Shown: positions 12,046-24,405 of the stretch, piece after piece | Numbering within the stretch: position 1 is the first letter of the stretch | Layout: each line of letters starts with the position of its first letter | DNA from: Micrasema longulum | Lineage: Eukaryota; Arthropoda; Insecta; Trichoptera; Brachycentridae | Assembly (NCBI GenBank): GCA_022494885.1 | Contig: JAGVSM010004203.1 | Location: 52,274-116,273, forward strand | Direction of reading: 5' to 3' | Length of the DNA stretch: 64,000 nt | Notes under the pieces: generated by a model | What the model saw: only the letters and a program-made list of their open reading frames with translations | Told to the model about the DNA's origin: nothing | The model's database searches: none | Translations under genes and position numbers: made by a program

Positions 12046-12379
12046 TTAATAAATATACTGCTAATGCATTACATTCCTAGAAGTCATAAAAACTCAATTT
12101 GAGACCGACATATCAAACATATTTGTCATGCGGCTACAAGAAAAGATCTTAGAGCCCGTATTCTGTGACATTTTCGTTTCGTAAGTTCGTCCGTTCGTCA
12201 CATATCCATCTCACTCTAACCGAATCAAAATCGAATTTCGTTTTCGTTCGCTCTCATATGATTTGAATGAATTTGCGAAACGGATTATTTACACAGAGCT
12301 AAAGAAGACGAATTATAATTGTAATAAAATTGCATTTAAAATAATGAAATTTGTAAATTTTTCTAAAATTTTATTGTGC

Positions 12380-12925
12380 ACGCGGACATTGATTGACACA
12401 ACAGAGTAGATAAGTAAAGGGTCGTTTATTACGAGTAATTGAATAAAACCAATTTTATTTTGCATAAAGCGGATATTTTTATGTCATGTTAAATAATATT
12501 TTATGCCATTATGTTTTAAAGATAATGTCGGTCAAATGTCCACCATGGCGTTGTTTAATCCGAGAGGTCCAATTTTCGTTAGTTCTCTCATTAGATGAGC
12601 AAAGTAGCGTAAAAAAATTGACTACCCTGGCAACACTAATAATATGTCCAATCTGACTGATGGCAAAATAATTCAATTCTTAAGTAATGTGATTTGTGAA
12701 TTTGCTACTTACACATTAAATGAGATCCCATCCTGTTTCTTTTTGATCCCGGCAGTATTCCTACGCTTAAAAACGGCATAGTTGAATTCAAATCGGGAGT
12801 TGTGTACTGAGCGACGTCTACTAAGGAACTAATGGCCAAAACGTAAAACAGTTAATTTATGAGTAGTTTAGTCGCCTTTAGTTTGATGCGCGTATGCGGT
12901 ATCTGGACTATTCTTAATTCTACGG
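12380..12925 (+). repeat. Interspersed repeat B, copy 2
   Basis: Second copy of the 4.2-kb repeat, with the same order of blocks and the same end (ggactattcttaattctacgg). About 100 nt absent from copy 1 are present at 12655-12775. Confidence 0.75.
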
Positions 12926-13480
12926 AGAATACGTTATTAACTAATTTGTCATATTTTTTTTTGTTGTATCCTCTTGTCCTCTTTATTTGAAAAACAACGG
13001 ATACAAGTCATAAAAAATAAATTAAAGATATTTTCCACATAAAGATGATTTTCTTTATTTAATCAAAGGTACTTAGTATACAAAATGGTTTACATTAATA
13101 AACATTTATCACAGTTATATTATGTACATCTTAGGTATCTAATTGATTAATTATTGGGGGTAAAAATTAGGGCATAAATAATAACATTGTACAACAGATT
13201 TGCTGATAGCTACAGTAGTGAGGGTGCTAGTATAGTTTCCGAGTTGCCAAAGCTAATTTTTTTTTTTGCACATTTTTAAATGTTGCCTTATGCAAAAACA
13301 TATATAACAGGGGTTTTCTAAATACCAATTATGGTAGGTATTTGCTGTGATGGTATGATAAGTATTGCCTCTGTAAAATTGAAAAAACAAAAAATGTAAC
13401 AATATCATGGTTGACTAGGATATATTTATCTAAAAATTTTATTTCATAATCCCCGGGCTGGCACCTGAAGATACTATAGC
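12926..13480. other. AT-rich intergenic DNA
   Basis: No gene seen. ccccgggctggcacctgaag at 13452 is a stray SINE-T piece. Confidence 0.35.
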
Positions 13481-14041
13481 TCAATCACAAATAACTATCG
13501 ACGTGCTTAAAAACATGCCAAGCATTTGAGCGATCACAATGAACAATAATGAATTATGCTTAAGTTATCGCAGTCATAAGTCAACGCGTGTGTAATCTCT
13601 AAGTCAACGCTCGTGTCGGTTTGTTTTTTGTTTTCCTCGTAAATAAATACAGTTCACTGACGAAAAATCGGCGTTTACTATAAAAAATAATACAATATAT
13701 TGCATTTGCAAAATAGTAAGATGTATCTAATACAAAAAAGTTTAAATTAAATTACAATTACTACGGCAACTGCTTTTCTTGACATTTGACTTGCCAACCG
13801 CTGGCTAAATGCAATGAATAGCATAATAAATAATAAATAAAAATAGCAGTTTTAGAATATTTTCCATATTTACACCGGTGAAATTTACATATGTGATTGC
13901 GCAGCAGGATTATACGTCGCAAAACGTAAATATTTTGACATTCAATATTAGGTGTTCACTGATGTTCCATTGTGATCGCGAATGCGATAAACAACCATGG
14001 TGAGATATTGTTATCACGTCGATAGTTATTTGTGATTGTGC
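13481..14041. mobile_element. Non-autonomous TIR transposon
   Basis: tcaatcacaaataactatcg at the left and cgatagttatttgtgattg at the right are inverted ends of about 26 nt; the internal gcgatcacaatgaac and gttccattgtgatcgc extend the symmetry. About 560 nt with no coding capacity. Confidence 0.75.
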
Positions 14042-14159
14042 CATTGGTCATCTTAACTTCATGTACTAGATGTTTACATAAGTTGTGTCCGTTGAAAAAA
14101 TGAGAATTATAGTAAAACTATTATATTAAAAAAGCCTAGAACTTTTTATTTTGAAAGAA

Positions 14160-14570
14160 CTAGATAAACCCTTAATTGATGACATCTTTAATAAAAGCCT
14201 GTATTATACAAACTTTCGAAGGTAAAAACCCACAAAATTCTCGAAACCCTGGATTTTCAAATAATTCAACTTTACACAAATGCAATACAACTGCAGTTAT
14301 AAATTATCATTCATATGTTGGACACAAACACTTTAATAATCTTTCAGAAATCTTAAAATCAATAGCAAATACACGAGACCCACTCAATCTTCCGAGAACT
14401 CTATTCCGTGGAAAACTATGTATCTTTTAGAATATAATATCTCATTTTAAGGAGCTTTTTTTAGATAGTAAAAATAAAATGTAAATAAATTGTATTACAT
14501 ATATATATCTTTGTAAATAAATAAACTACAAATATGTAAAAATGTAAATATATATTTTTTTTAAAGGAAT
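14160..14570 (+). pseudogene. Possible LINE RT C-terminal tail and 3' end
   Basis: Frame KPGFSNNST...VINYHSYVGHKHFNNLSEILKS, ending KLCIF at 14429, is followed by an AT-rich tail ending aaataaataaac. The layout is like the Jockey tails elsewhere but residue similarity is weak. Confidence 0.3.
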
Positions 14571-14574
14571 AACC

Positions 14575-14772
14575 CGCTAAGCCTCTATTTTGAGGCTTGT
14601 CAGCAGGTGGGATAGAGGGGATATGGAAGGAGGTAATGAAAAATACACCACAACACCCAGACTAATTGAGAAAAAAATCTTTCTTGGATTTTTTTCTTGC
14701 AACTGGCGGGAATCGAACCCGCGACGCCAGTTTTACAGTTAGCCGTCTAACCAACTGGACCACGGCGCCTAT
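14575..14772 (-). repeat. tRNA-derived SINE, third family
   Basis: The minus-strand head is ggcgccgtggtccagttggt (A box) ... gcgggttcgattcccgcc (intact B box and T-arm symmetry) with an unpaired anticodon arm, so it is not a tRNA gene. The body runs through aagaaaaaaatccaagaaag to ctgacaagcctcaaaataga. Confidence 0.7.
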
Positions 14773-15207
14773 CCTACATATATATAAAAATAAAAATAAA
14801 TGCAAAACTAACACACTAATTTTCATTCTATTAGACAGGTAGAAACGTTATCATTAATTATGTATGTACAAACCATTTGTAATTTCAAACTTATTTTGTC
14901 ACTTTTTTTTTTAATAAATAAAAAATATTAAAAAAACAAAATTGAGAACGTGTATGCGTCATTTGAAATAAATTTATATTTAATAAAATAATCACAAGCC
15001 TTCAAAATGGAATTTCAGTTAGAGGACAGTGAGCATTTTCGACACCTACTCTGAGCAAATATCACCAACAGCTTTAGCTGCTTTATCCCCTTGATTGAAT
15101 GCGAACAGAAGAGGGTGTAAAAAAAACTCATATTCGTCTAGTTGGAAATTCATTTAGAAGGCTTTTAATCAAATAAAAAAATACATGTAACGTAAAAGCA
15201 AACGCTG

Positions 15208-15470
15208 CTGGCCTCGTGGTGTATAGGTCAGCGCGTTTGCCTACCATGCAAGAGATCTCGGGTTCGATTCCCAACATGGCTGATATGAAATATAATTTCA
15301 AAAGGGTGTTTTTACACTAGAATATTTCATAGTCCCTGGACTTGTACCGGAAGCGTAAGACTGATTATCTCACCTTCATGTAACAAAAATGATCAAGGTA
15401 CGCTGCAATTGGTAAACCAATGCAGTGCCCTATGCATCATTCGGTGCGGAAAGGGAATGATGATGATGAA
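15208..15470 (+). repeat. tRNA-derived SINE, family T
   Basis: Good copy: ggcctcgtggtgtataggtc, catgcaagagatctcgggtt, cgattcccaacatggctgat, then the family body and ggtgcggaaagggaatgatg. The B box (ggttcgattcc) is intact. Confidence 0.85.
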
Positions 15471-16136
15471 AAACAAACGCAATATCTTATGGGGCAGACT
15501 TTTTTTGAATGACTAACCTTTACCATTTTGTTTTACTTCTGGTGCTCATTATAAAATTTGAAAAGAAACAGACACAACTAATGTTAACACCCAATTACAA
15601 AAATGATCAAGTTACGCAGCAGCTGGTGTATCAATCTATGGAAAGGGTATGATTAGGATTGGCTTTAATATCCACTGGCAATGTTCCTTCAATATTCAAT
15701 ATATCATTTCAAAAATAGGTGTACATAATGAAGGTAGCTACGACTAGAAGTTTAACGTAATAAAATATGTTTACATTCATCTTGAATCTAACTTAAGTTA
15801 AACATTTCTGAAATTCATATAAAATTAGGACTTAATAAGTTTGTATTTCCTGAAATTACAATAATTAATATTAAAACATGCACGTAAGTATGCTAAAAAC
15901 ATCAAGTTATTAATTTGACGACTTATGAAATAACAGAACACAGAAAGTGTGGAAAATAGGAGTCAGTGCTTTATAAGCTCCTGACGTCACTGTGACCTGT
16001 GAAGATCTATTGTGACGGGTCCCCGTAAAATTCTTTACACCCTCCAAGTCTAGGTTTTTAAAGAGCCTAGCGAGTGTTATCATATTGGTATATCTTTCCC
16101 TCTAAGCTCAGATCCTTAAAGTATCGGGCTATAAAG
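15471..16136. other. Intergenic, no gene seen
   Basis: AT-rich; nothing recognised apart from an isolated SINE-T tail piece near 15600 (aatgatcaagttacgcagca). Confidence 0.35.
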
Positions 16137-16324
16137 TAGCCGGCATTAAATCACGCTAAAGAAAGAGACTGCTGGCGTAGTCGGAAAACTGCGGCTTTGT
16201 AGAGCGTCAGCTTTGTTATACATACATGCGTACAGATACCGAAATCCTGCGACAGAGACAACGTTCTACAAAGTCAGCAGTCTCATTCTTATGCCCTGTG
16301 TATTTTATTTACTACCGGCTACTG
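16137..16324. mobile_element. Small foldback MITE
   Basis: gtagccggcattaaat...agagactgctg.cgta at the left is the imperfect inverse of tctacaaagtcagcagtctc...accggctac at the right; arms of about 65 nt around a short centre containing tacatacatgcgtacaga. Confidence 0.7.
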
Positions 16325-16439
16325 TAGTTAGGGGGTGAGCGCTCAGCAACATCCTCAGGTTTAGCCAGTGGCCCCTGAGGATGCGGCTTCATCAGACGAT
16401 TAAGAAAGATTGGAAAAATGGGAAATTGATTGGAAAGAT

Positions 16440-17355
16440 TGGAAAAAACAGGGATGTGTAATGTCATCATGGTTGTTCAACATATACATCGATAACTGAA
16501 AGAACTTGAAAGAACTGAAAGATTTAAGAATGAGAGCAAAAATAAGTGGTATAACTGTTAACTGTCTTCTGTATGCGGATGATGCCGTGCTACTTGCTCG
16601 CAGGAAAGAAGACCAGCAATTCTTGGTAACAAAAGTCTACGATGTATGCAAGAAAAGCGATTTGCTTATGCATATCGAAAGTGATGGTTTTTGAAAGGGA
16701 TGAAAATATAACTAAATGTGAGATCAGCGTGAACGGAGATATTCTGAATCAGGTGGAAGAATTTGTGTATCTGGGAAGTATGTTTACTAGGGATGGAAAG
16801 ACCGAGAAAGATATTGAAAGGAGGGTGAGTGCCGGGAACAGAGTGAACGGTGCACTGAAATCTACTTTGACAAAAACAAAGTTTATCGCAGGAGGCTAAA
16901 CTAGCAGTTCACAATGGAATTCTAGTGCCAACTTTAATGTATGGGAGCGAACTATGCAATTGAAAAAATAATGTTGAAAGCAGGTTAAATGCTGTCAAAA
17001 TGCGATCTCTCAGGTGAATATGTGGTCAAACGATGTATGATAGGTGTACAAGATCTGTGAACTGTGTAAGGCTGAGACATGCATTATCGACAGAATCAAG
17101 AAAGCGGTGCTGCGTTGGTTTGGACATGTAGAGCGAATGGACAGCGAAAGAACTGCTAAAAGGATCTACAATGCGAATGTTGATGGAAGACCGAGAAATA
17201 CATGGAACGATCATGCCCATCAAATACTTGAAGATGAACATGTCAAGAGTAGGAATAATAGGCGCGCGTGCATGAGAAGATATATGAATAAAGAGTGAAA
17301 TGGAGTTTTATCCTCTCTGCCTACTCTTACGGGGAAACGGCGTGATGGTTTGTTT
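16440..17355 (+). pseudogene. RTE-like LINE fragment, family A copy 2
   Basis: Same order as the 5.2-kb copy: GCVMSSWLFNIYIDN, NCLLYADDAVLLARRKEDQQ (catalytic YADD retained), QVEEFVYLGSMFTRDGKTEK, then after frameshifts RIKKAVLRWFGHVERMDSER and NNRRACMRRYMN. Ends at cggcgtgatggtttgtttg. Stops and frameshifts; endonuclease domain absent. Confidence 0.85.
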
Positions 17356-17559
17356 GTTTGGAAAAATTGTGGCATGATCAAGTAGTTATAGAAAGTAAGT
17401 TAATGGACATTTTATATAATATTATTGTTAAAGCTGTAAAATTTGTTTATATTCTCTTATTGTCATGATTAATATTTTTGTACATAATTTTGAAAAACAG
17501 CCTGTTTTAAATTACTTATCGGAGTCCTCCTGTAAGACGAAAATACCATATTTATAATA

Positions 17560-17970
17560 ATAATTATTATTGCTATGGCTAACTTATATCGCGCCATTTT
17601 GGTAAGATAAATACTTCAAGGGCGCTTTACAAAGTAATTCCATAAATAAATAAATTTAATTTCAGCTTTCTGAATTTGTAATTTAAGTAAAAACAATTTA
17701 CTTCAAATGATTTAGGGAACAAGTGGGTTTTAAGTTTTTTCCGAAACATCACTTCACTCTCACAGATTCGCACTAAACTTCTGCTGGGAGAGCATTCCAT
17801 GCCATAGAGCATGCGACAGCAAATGCTGTACACCGAATTTAGTGCACTGTCAGATTAGAGGCATAATAACTTTTCCTCTCGCTGTAGATGTAGGTGATCT
17901 TAGCGTAAGACGTCTGTCAGCTAGTTCATCTGGAATGCAAAGTTCCCTTAGATATTCCTTAGAGTTGTGC
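17560..17970 (-). pseudogene. LINE RT C-terminal tail, family C copy 1
   Basis: Minus-strand reading includes LVRICESEVMFRKKLKTHLF preceded by a broken form of the RAFAVAGPMAWNALP block seen intact at 57.9 kb. 3' tail with the block aagggcgctttacaaag (on plus strand). Confidence 0.65.
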
Positions 17971-18009
17971 AGTGACTATAAGCTATATATGACTTATATG
18001 CTTATATTT

Positions 18010-18440
18010 ATAGATAACATCGTTTGGCCAGAGGAGTCACATGTACCTTGCTCCCAAAATTTGCAACACTCTACCTCTTGATTTAAAATTGAATATAATT
18101 AAAAAAGAAATTAAATTTATTTGTTAAAAAATGGCTTCTAGATTTGGATCCTGAAAACTGCCTTGAGATGGTCACCCTACCAAAACAGTAGTCTATTTGA
18201 ACTCGGAATTATTGTTACATGTCTGCTATTTATGGTTTATGTTTATATCAATACCTACAGTGTTATCTATTATATTATATTATATTAATTATGTACTAGA
18301 ACATAATAATAAAATGTGAATGATGTAAATGAATGCTTCGACACGGGTTATGCCCAGTGAGGTGTTCATATAGAAAAGAAAAAATATAATGTTTTATGTA
18401 GAATAAATAAAAAAATACATAAGCCAACAATGTTTGCATT
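18010..18440 (+). pseudogene. Jockey-like LINE tail, 3' end type D
   Basis: YLAPKICNTLPLDLKLNIIK fits the RT C-terminus. The 3' part carries gacacgggttatgcccagtg, gaggtgttcatatagaa and ends in aataaataaaaaaatac. The same 3' block is at 41.80 kb (gacacgggctgtgcccagtg) and 45.61 kb. Confidence 0.6.
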
Positions 18441-18539
18441 CCACCCTCTGTGGAAAACGTAGCCAGTGTAATTATCAAAGTAGAGGAGTGATAGGATTGA
18501 ACGATATTTTAAGAAAGTGTTTATCATGATTTGTAAAAA

Positions 18540-19060
18540 TATGACCATTGAATGTTTGTCGTAGGAGGCAAAATTAGCAGTTCACAAAGAAGTTTTTTGA
18601 GCGCCCTTTGATGTGTATTGAAAAACTGACAACGGATGGATCGCGTGCCAGCGCACATGCTAGCGCACGTGCCAGTTCCGATAGTCACAAATAAAACCGC
18701 CTCAACATGTTTGCCAATACGTATTATCCGAGGCGCCTTAAGACAAGCATTACCGACAAAATTAACAAGTGTTGCGTTGGTTTGGACATGTAGAGCAAAT
18801 GGACAGTAAAAGAGCAGCCAAAAGCATTTCTGATGTGAATGTTGATGGATGCAGAAAACGAGAAAGACCGAGAAAGATACGGCATGACCAAATTCAAGAA
18901 ATATTTGAAAGACAGACATGTCAAAGTCAGAATAATTATTATGCGTGCATGAGAAGATATATGAAGAGGAAGCGAGGTCAGGATGCTAAAGATAGATCAA
19001 AGTGGCGTTTTATTCTCTCTGCCTACCCCTATGCAGAAACGACGCGATGGTTTGCTTGTT
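18540..19060 (+). pseudogene. RTE-like LINE fragment, family A copy 3
   Basis: TTGCGTTGGTTTGGACATGT region reads LRWFGHVEQMDSKRAAKSIS, CRKRERPRKIRHDQIQEI and CMRRYMKRKRGQDAKDRSKW to AYPYAET. About 130 nt between 18590 and 18740 replace the expected sequence, so the copy is internally rearranged. Confidence 0.8.
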
Positions 19061-20145
19061 TGTTTACTTTATTATTCATATCTGATCCACGTTTTATAAC
19101 TATTATTTTAATTAGCCTATGTTCACATTTAAACTTAATAATATTACAACTAATTACACAAACATACAATAAATTATTGTTACATCTTAAACATTAAATA
19201 GAAAAGCTTAATAATAATTTGAATTGACAGATAACGATTTTTACTAAATGCCTTAATAAAATTTACACTTAAAAGTGTTGTAAAAAACATAGGCTCATGT
19301 TTTGATGATAGTAATAATATATTTAAAACACAACATTTTGTTTGTGATTTTTCTACTTAAAAACAAAATTGTTTTATTAATTAAACAAATATTTTTATAT
19401 CTTAAATAGTATACATTTACACATTGAAAAAGTACAGACATTAATGGTAAACTACACTATTTACAACTTTCACAATAAAACACGCATAGTTTAAAAAGAG
19501 CTGTAAAAAGTAGAAAACGTATTATTAATAAAAACATTTTTCGTAATTTAAAAACTTTCACACCTTTTACATATCACGATAATCATTAATATAATTTTTA
19601 ATATTTCATTTCTGATGTTGCCCTTTTTTAGAATATTTCACCCTGCTTTTCTTTCCATGGAAGCCCTCTCTTCATCTCGTATACATTATGCATACATTCA
19701 TTTTTACTTAATTTTTTTTTTCAAATATTTATGATGCAGTTATAAAAATTACCACATTTTAAAAGCATATTTTTGATTTTAAACTATTACTCATGATCGA
19801 AAAACCCGGCCTTAAATACAAACAACTATGACAGACAAAAAATAAAGACAAATCTCAAAAAGGCCTAACTTTAACATATTTTCATTTTCAACAGTTAGAG
19901 CAATAAATCCGAAGGTTGTGAAATATAAAAAAATATGCAAAATGCAATTTTTTCCAACGACTTATATTTTAAATATAAAATATGATTAGTTTTTAAAAGT
20001 AGACTGGATATTTTTGAATAACTATAATTGTCTACTGTGAAAATAAGCATTTGAAAGAAAAATATTTAGGAAGATGTTTGTTGCTGCTAACCAATATGTG
20101 GTGTGGCCGTTAGGCTAAAAAGTATGGCTACCTCTGCCCTAGGAG
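19061..20145. other. AT-rich intergenic DNA
   Basis: No gene or repeat recognised in over 1 kb of very AT-rich sequence. Confidence 0.4.
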
Positions 20146-20149
20146 TTAA

Positions 20150-20420
20150 AATCCAGTCCTTGTTTACAAACATTTGTATAAACTCAAAATATTGTTGATA
20201 AAACCTGGTTCAAGAAGAAGCATACATAATTCAGTCAGATGAATCTCACCCGCATTAATAAGCGTTCAGCTCTTTAACTTCACACCAGTCAAAAGATGGA
20301 AGCATTTAAGAAATATGCATGTTAGAACATAAACAGTATGATGAATGTCAATGTGTAAATTTTTCACTTTAGCTATCCAATTTACCTTCTCTAAATGTTC
20401 TCCATCAGATTGTAATTTGT
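20150..20420 (+). repeat. MITE-like repeat S, rearranged copy
   Basis: Inverted terminal piece (tccagtccttgtttacaaac) then tcagatgaatctcacccgca and a diverged body to ccttctctaaatgttctcca. Confidence 0.6.
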
Positions 20421-20744
20421 CAATTGACTAAGGGAGATGAAGACGAAAAATATTGAAAACAAACATTTAGTACATAATATAAATTTTGCTATTTTATGCT
20501 CTTTACAAAAATCAGAAAAATGTGATTCAATGTGTTGTTTGTTGTGTGAATAATATAATAATGACTTTTTAGTATAATTATTATTTAAACTTAAATATGT
20601 ACATAAAATGTTTATAAAAATTCTAATTTAGGATATGATCAAAGACGGAATGTATAATGTATAAAAATCTACATCATATGAAATTAATTATAGATTTTTG
20701 AGAAGCACTCTCAAATACACATTATGTACAGCACAAAATATAAT

Positions 20745-21255
20745 ATTTAAAAAAATAAATAATGTAATGTTATTCTGTGATGTAATTCGCTATTGCAATA
20801 GGACCTCTTAATTAGACATCTTCTTTTACCAGTTAGTTAATTTAACAATGTTTAAAGTATGATCAAATGTTTACAGACAGGCTAAGAATTATCAAAATTG
20901 GAAAATTGTTTTCAGGCGTTGCCTAGTAGGTGATTTGGTTCAGCCGGATGAATCTCACCCACGTGATAAAGGTTTCAGCCCCTTTACTTCACAAAAGTCG
21001 ACAGATGGAAGAGTTGAGGAAATGTTGATGTTTAAACATGGGCAGAATGGTAAATGTTACACAGAGTGTAAAGTGGCCACTCAACCCAGCCAATGACAGA
21101 TCATAAGCCCTGTAAATACCTAGACTTCCATATTCCCTTCTCAAAAATGTTTTCCCTCTCAGTTGCAATAAATTTAGATCTGAATAACTCCATTGGGAGG
21201 AAATCCAATCAGTGTGCAAACATTTGGACATACTCGAAACATTTTTTATTTTTAA
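20745..21255 (+). repeat. SINE V fragment followed by full MITE-like repeat S
   Basis: 20755-20825 is a SINE-V tail (ttctgtgatgtaattcgcta). The S element then begins aacaatgtttaaagtatgat / caaatgtttacagacaggc and ends gtgtgcaaacatttggacat / actcgaaacatt, which are inverted relative to each other: terminal inverted repeats of about 35 nt. Internal blocks tcaggcgttgcctagtaggt, gatgaatctcacccacgtga and aatgacagatcataagccct. Confidence 0.75.
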
Positions 21256-22110
21256 AACAGATTAATTGAATTTGAGTTATTTTTAACGGAAAAATTGTTT
21301 CTACAATATATTCATTCGTTAGACCCCAGAAACAGATGAATGACAAATATAGACGTTCAACTGTATTTAGATTATAGGTTTTATCCTATTAATTATTTAT
21401 AAGAATGTCAATTTTAGCATAACTGATAAGTTCAATAAACATTTTGTATTTTTTGGAATTTCACCGATTGTGACTATAAATAATATAAATATCATTGGTT
21501 ATTCTGTTATTTTGAAGAGAACTTGATTCACAAATTAATGCTATGTAAATTAGAAAATAATCACAAACAGTAAGTTGATATCATTTCAACGAACTCTTTT
21601 CAAACCAATACAATACGATAAAATTTGTATAGGTTTACAAATAAGATATGAAGTGGAATTTGAAAAAAAATATTACTTAAATTATAAATACCATTCGTTT
21701 ATAAAACTCCATTCTTGTAGAATGAAAACACATATCAACAGTAGAATTTTGTTTATTCGGACTCCAGTCATCCAGATCGTTATCAGGAAATAAAAAATAA
21801 ATGAGAAGTTTTTAATTTTGATTAAATCGTGCAATTAACTTTTCTGGACACGATCAAATAAGTTTTTAGTGTGATTTTAATTTGCTGTTTTATTTCAGAA
21901 ACAATAAAATCTGACACTCATAAATCCTTGGAGTTTTACTCTATGGGCTTAAGAGACATAAGTTTTTGTTTGTTTTATGAGAAAATAACTCTGAAAAATT
22001 TAAGTTTTTTAGTGTAAACTATAATGATTTACTATAGAAATAAAAGGCGAGCGATTTATTGAAAAATAAATACAAATTTTTTGGCATAAACATATATAAT
22101 TTTAAAATAA
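21256..22110. other. AT-rich intergenic DNA
   Basis: Nothing recognised; a 72-codon open frame at 21575 lacks any family resemblance. Confidence 0.35.
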
Positions 22111-22118
22111 AGACCAGT

Positions 22119-22152
22119 CTTGAAGATGTCGCAAAAGCGACAAAACGGGTAA
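22119..22152 (+). repeat. Hairpin motif (GAAGA...AAAAC type)
   Basis: cttgaagat, stem gtcgc, loop aaaa, stem gcgac, then aaaacgggt. Same architecture as the motifs at 28.33, 38.81, 53.45 and 61.5 kb with a different, still pairing, stem. Confidence 0.55.
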
Positions 22153-22599
22153 CCAGTTATTCAAAATTTGTGGATTCAAGTATCACTCATCTTTTATTTC
22201 AATAATAAATAACTCTCGATTATGAGATGGCTAATATTGTACATACGTAGTCATTTGCAAGATTTGGTTGCTAGATTTGTTTACAGTTTACAATCCAGAG
22301 AATAAGTGTCGATAGTGGAGATCAGTGGTTCTGGATGAGGAGGACGGAGCGGACCAACGACGCATGTAATATTCTTGTGTGATGATGTACGGGAACTTTC
22401 AGTATCTAAAACAAACAATGCATGCAAATAAATAAACAAACAGAAACTGTTTATTTTTACAGTACTTTTTTATTTATCATTATAAATGCCTAGAGGGCTT
22501 TTATATGACAGGTACAAAATTAAAATTCAAGCGTTTCGTGGAATTATAAACAAGACAAAATGTCGATTTGTAGGGTTCATAGCCCATAATCGATGACAC

Positions 22600-22975
22600 A
22601 GTGTGATGACTGAAGAAAGCAATGTCATCATTTTATATAGAATCCAATACAACATATAATGCAACTCTAACAGTATTGTACATAAAATCCCTACCATGAA
22701 GAAATGAACTACAAAGGAATGTGCCAGAATGCAGTCAGTCAGTCAGCCCAACAAGTTCAGTTCAGTCAGTCAGACCAGCTCGACGAAATCACTCAATTCC
22801 AGCATAGTAGTTCATGTGCAGTTTCTTCAACTCACCATTGCCGCCACGCTCACACTACACAATCAAGTGCTCTAATAAATACGCATTAAACAGCAACCTC
22901 ATGTCTTCTCTGTCAATCTCTAACTGAGGTAGAAGCTCCAACCCCCAGCAACCCTAATCCTACAGATCTAATAAA
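22600..22975 (+). repeat. LTR-like interspersed repeat, copy 2
   Basis: Counterpart of 1255-1665: tagaatccaatacaacatat, atgcaactctaacagtattg, cagtcagtcagccc, taataaatacgcattaaaca, tctgtcaatctctaactgag and gtagaagctccaaccccca. Non-coding. Confidence 0.55.
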
Positions 22976-23254
22976 TATGTAACTTATAGGCAGGTATTTT
23001 AAAAAAGAAAAAATATTTAGATAAATGCATAAAAGTAGGTAGGTACATAATGAAATGAAATGTTTTAAAAAAATTACAACACTTTTATTTGATTATTCAT
23101 TTTCGCATTCTATAAAAAAAGAAACATTAAAAATTATGTCGACGGTATTTACCTTACGTATACTATTGACACTGCATTTTGTGAGGTTTACAGTTTACAG
23201 AAGAGCAAACACAAATCTTAATATACATTTTTTTAACAATAGAATTTAACACAT

Positions 23255-23420
23255 GTTCAGGGCCATAAGGCTAAATAATCTTTTCCATAAGGGCACCAGG
23301 GGTACGAGCCCAAAGCCCCCGGCCTGATGGGGGCCTCAAAATTCCAAAAGGCCCCCATTCTAAAAGCCTCAACCTCTGCGTGCCCAAGGGTCCCTGAATG
23401 GCCTAAGACGGCCCTGCACA
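23255..23420. repeat. GC-rich transposon remnant
   Basis: Begins cagggccataaggctaaata, holds runs such as cccaaagcccccggcctgat and ends gcctaagacggccctgcaca; the cagggcc/ggccctg ends are inverted and suggest a DNA-transposon remnant. A related piece may be at 25.60 kb (gggcctgattactacg). Confidence 0.4.
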
Positions 23421-23552
23421 TGTTTGGCAAATCTACGGTATCTAACAGCTTATTAAAAAAATATCAAGCTTTGTTTTTGCTCTCCAGTTAACCTCGCAAA
23501 ATGACAAACAAATTATAAAGAGAAAGATAATATTTTAGAGAAGGATATATGG

Positions 23553-23718
23553 AAGGCGGCCTCCGTGGTGTAGTGGTCAAGACGCATGACTCACACACGG
23601 AAGGTTCCAGTTCCGGGTTCGATTTTTGATGAGAAAACAAATTTTTTCTCAAGTCTTGGTGTTCTGTGATGTAATTCACCACTGTAACTGAGCCTCCTGG
23701 TCTGTTATGGTGAAAAAA
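23553..23718 (+). repeat. tRNA-derived SINE, family V
   Basis: Head ggcggcctccgtggtgtagt / ggtcaagacgcatgactcac and B box gggttcgattttt; body gagaaaacaaattttttctc, cttggtgttctgtgatgtaa. Other copies at 26.04 and 39.31 kb. Confidence 0.75.
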
Positions 23719-23739
23719 AAAATTTTGGTATTTGACCTG

Positions 23740-24370
23740 TCATTGGCTTCCATATTTCCTTGTCTAAAATATTGTTCATATTTGTTGCAATTTTTTTTAT
23801 CTTAATAGCTCCTTAGGTGAAATGCAGTCCTGTCTACAAACAGTTGGACAAACTGGTCCAAGAAGATGTTTAAAAAATGGAAAATTGTTTTCAGGCGTTG
23901 TCTAGTATGTCAAATAATTTAATCAGACGAACTTCTTGGCTCTAAAAGTTTCTGCTCTTACTTCACCAAAATTAACAGACAGAAGAATTTAAGAAATATG
24001 GATGTTCAAACATAGGCAAAATGATGAATGTTACAGTGGCCACTAAAACTGACCAATGACAGGTCATAAGCCCTGTAAATGCCCAGATTTCCATATTTCC
24101 TTCACTAAAATATTCTCCATTTCTGCTGTAATTTGTCAATCTTCATAGCTCCCTAGGAGGGAAAATCCAATCTTTTGTCTACTAGCATTTGGACAAACTT
24201 AAAATATTGTAGACATAAACTATTATTTTGAAAGTGGTTTCCCACTGTGATATTTCACTGTCCCCGGTCTGGTACCTGAATCGTAAGGCTGATCCCTCAC
24301 TACGTTTAGAGTTCAATGCAGTGCTGCAAATTGCAACGCATCGTCGGATTTGGATGGAATGATGTATTCA
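23740..24370 (+). repeat. MITE-like repeat S (nested) with SINE-T tail
   Basis: An outer S piece (tccttgtctaaaatattgtt ... cagtcctgtctacaaacagt) is followed by a second S copy from tcaggcgttgtctagtatgt to actagcatttggacaaactt. 24225-24365 is a SINE-T body (ggtttcccactgtgatattt, tggtacctgaatcgtaaggc). All lie downstream of the Lgr3 TM7 exon. Confidence 0.7.
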
Positions 24371-24405
24371 CGGATGATATTTATCGACTCACTTAATTTC
24401 CTTAC

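Noticed and set aside
14700..14772. tRNA gene on the minus strand
   Set aside because: A and B boxes are good but the anticodon stem does not pair and a SINE body follows.
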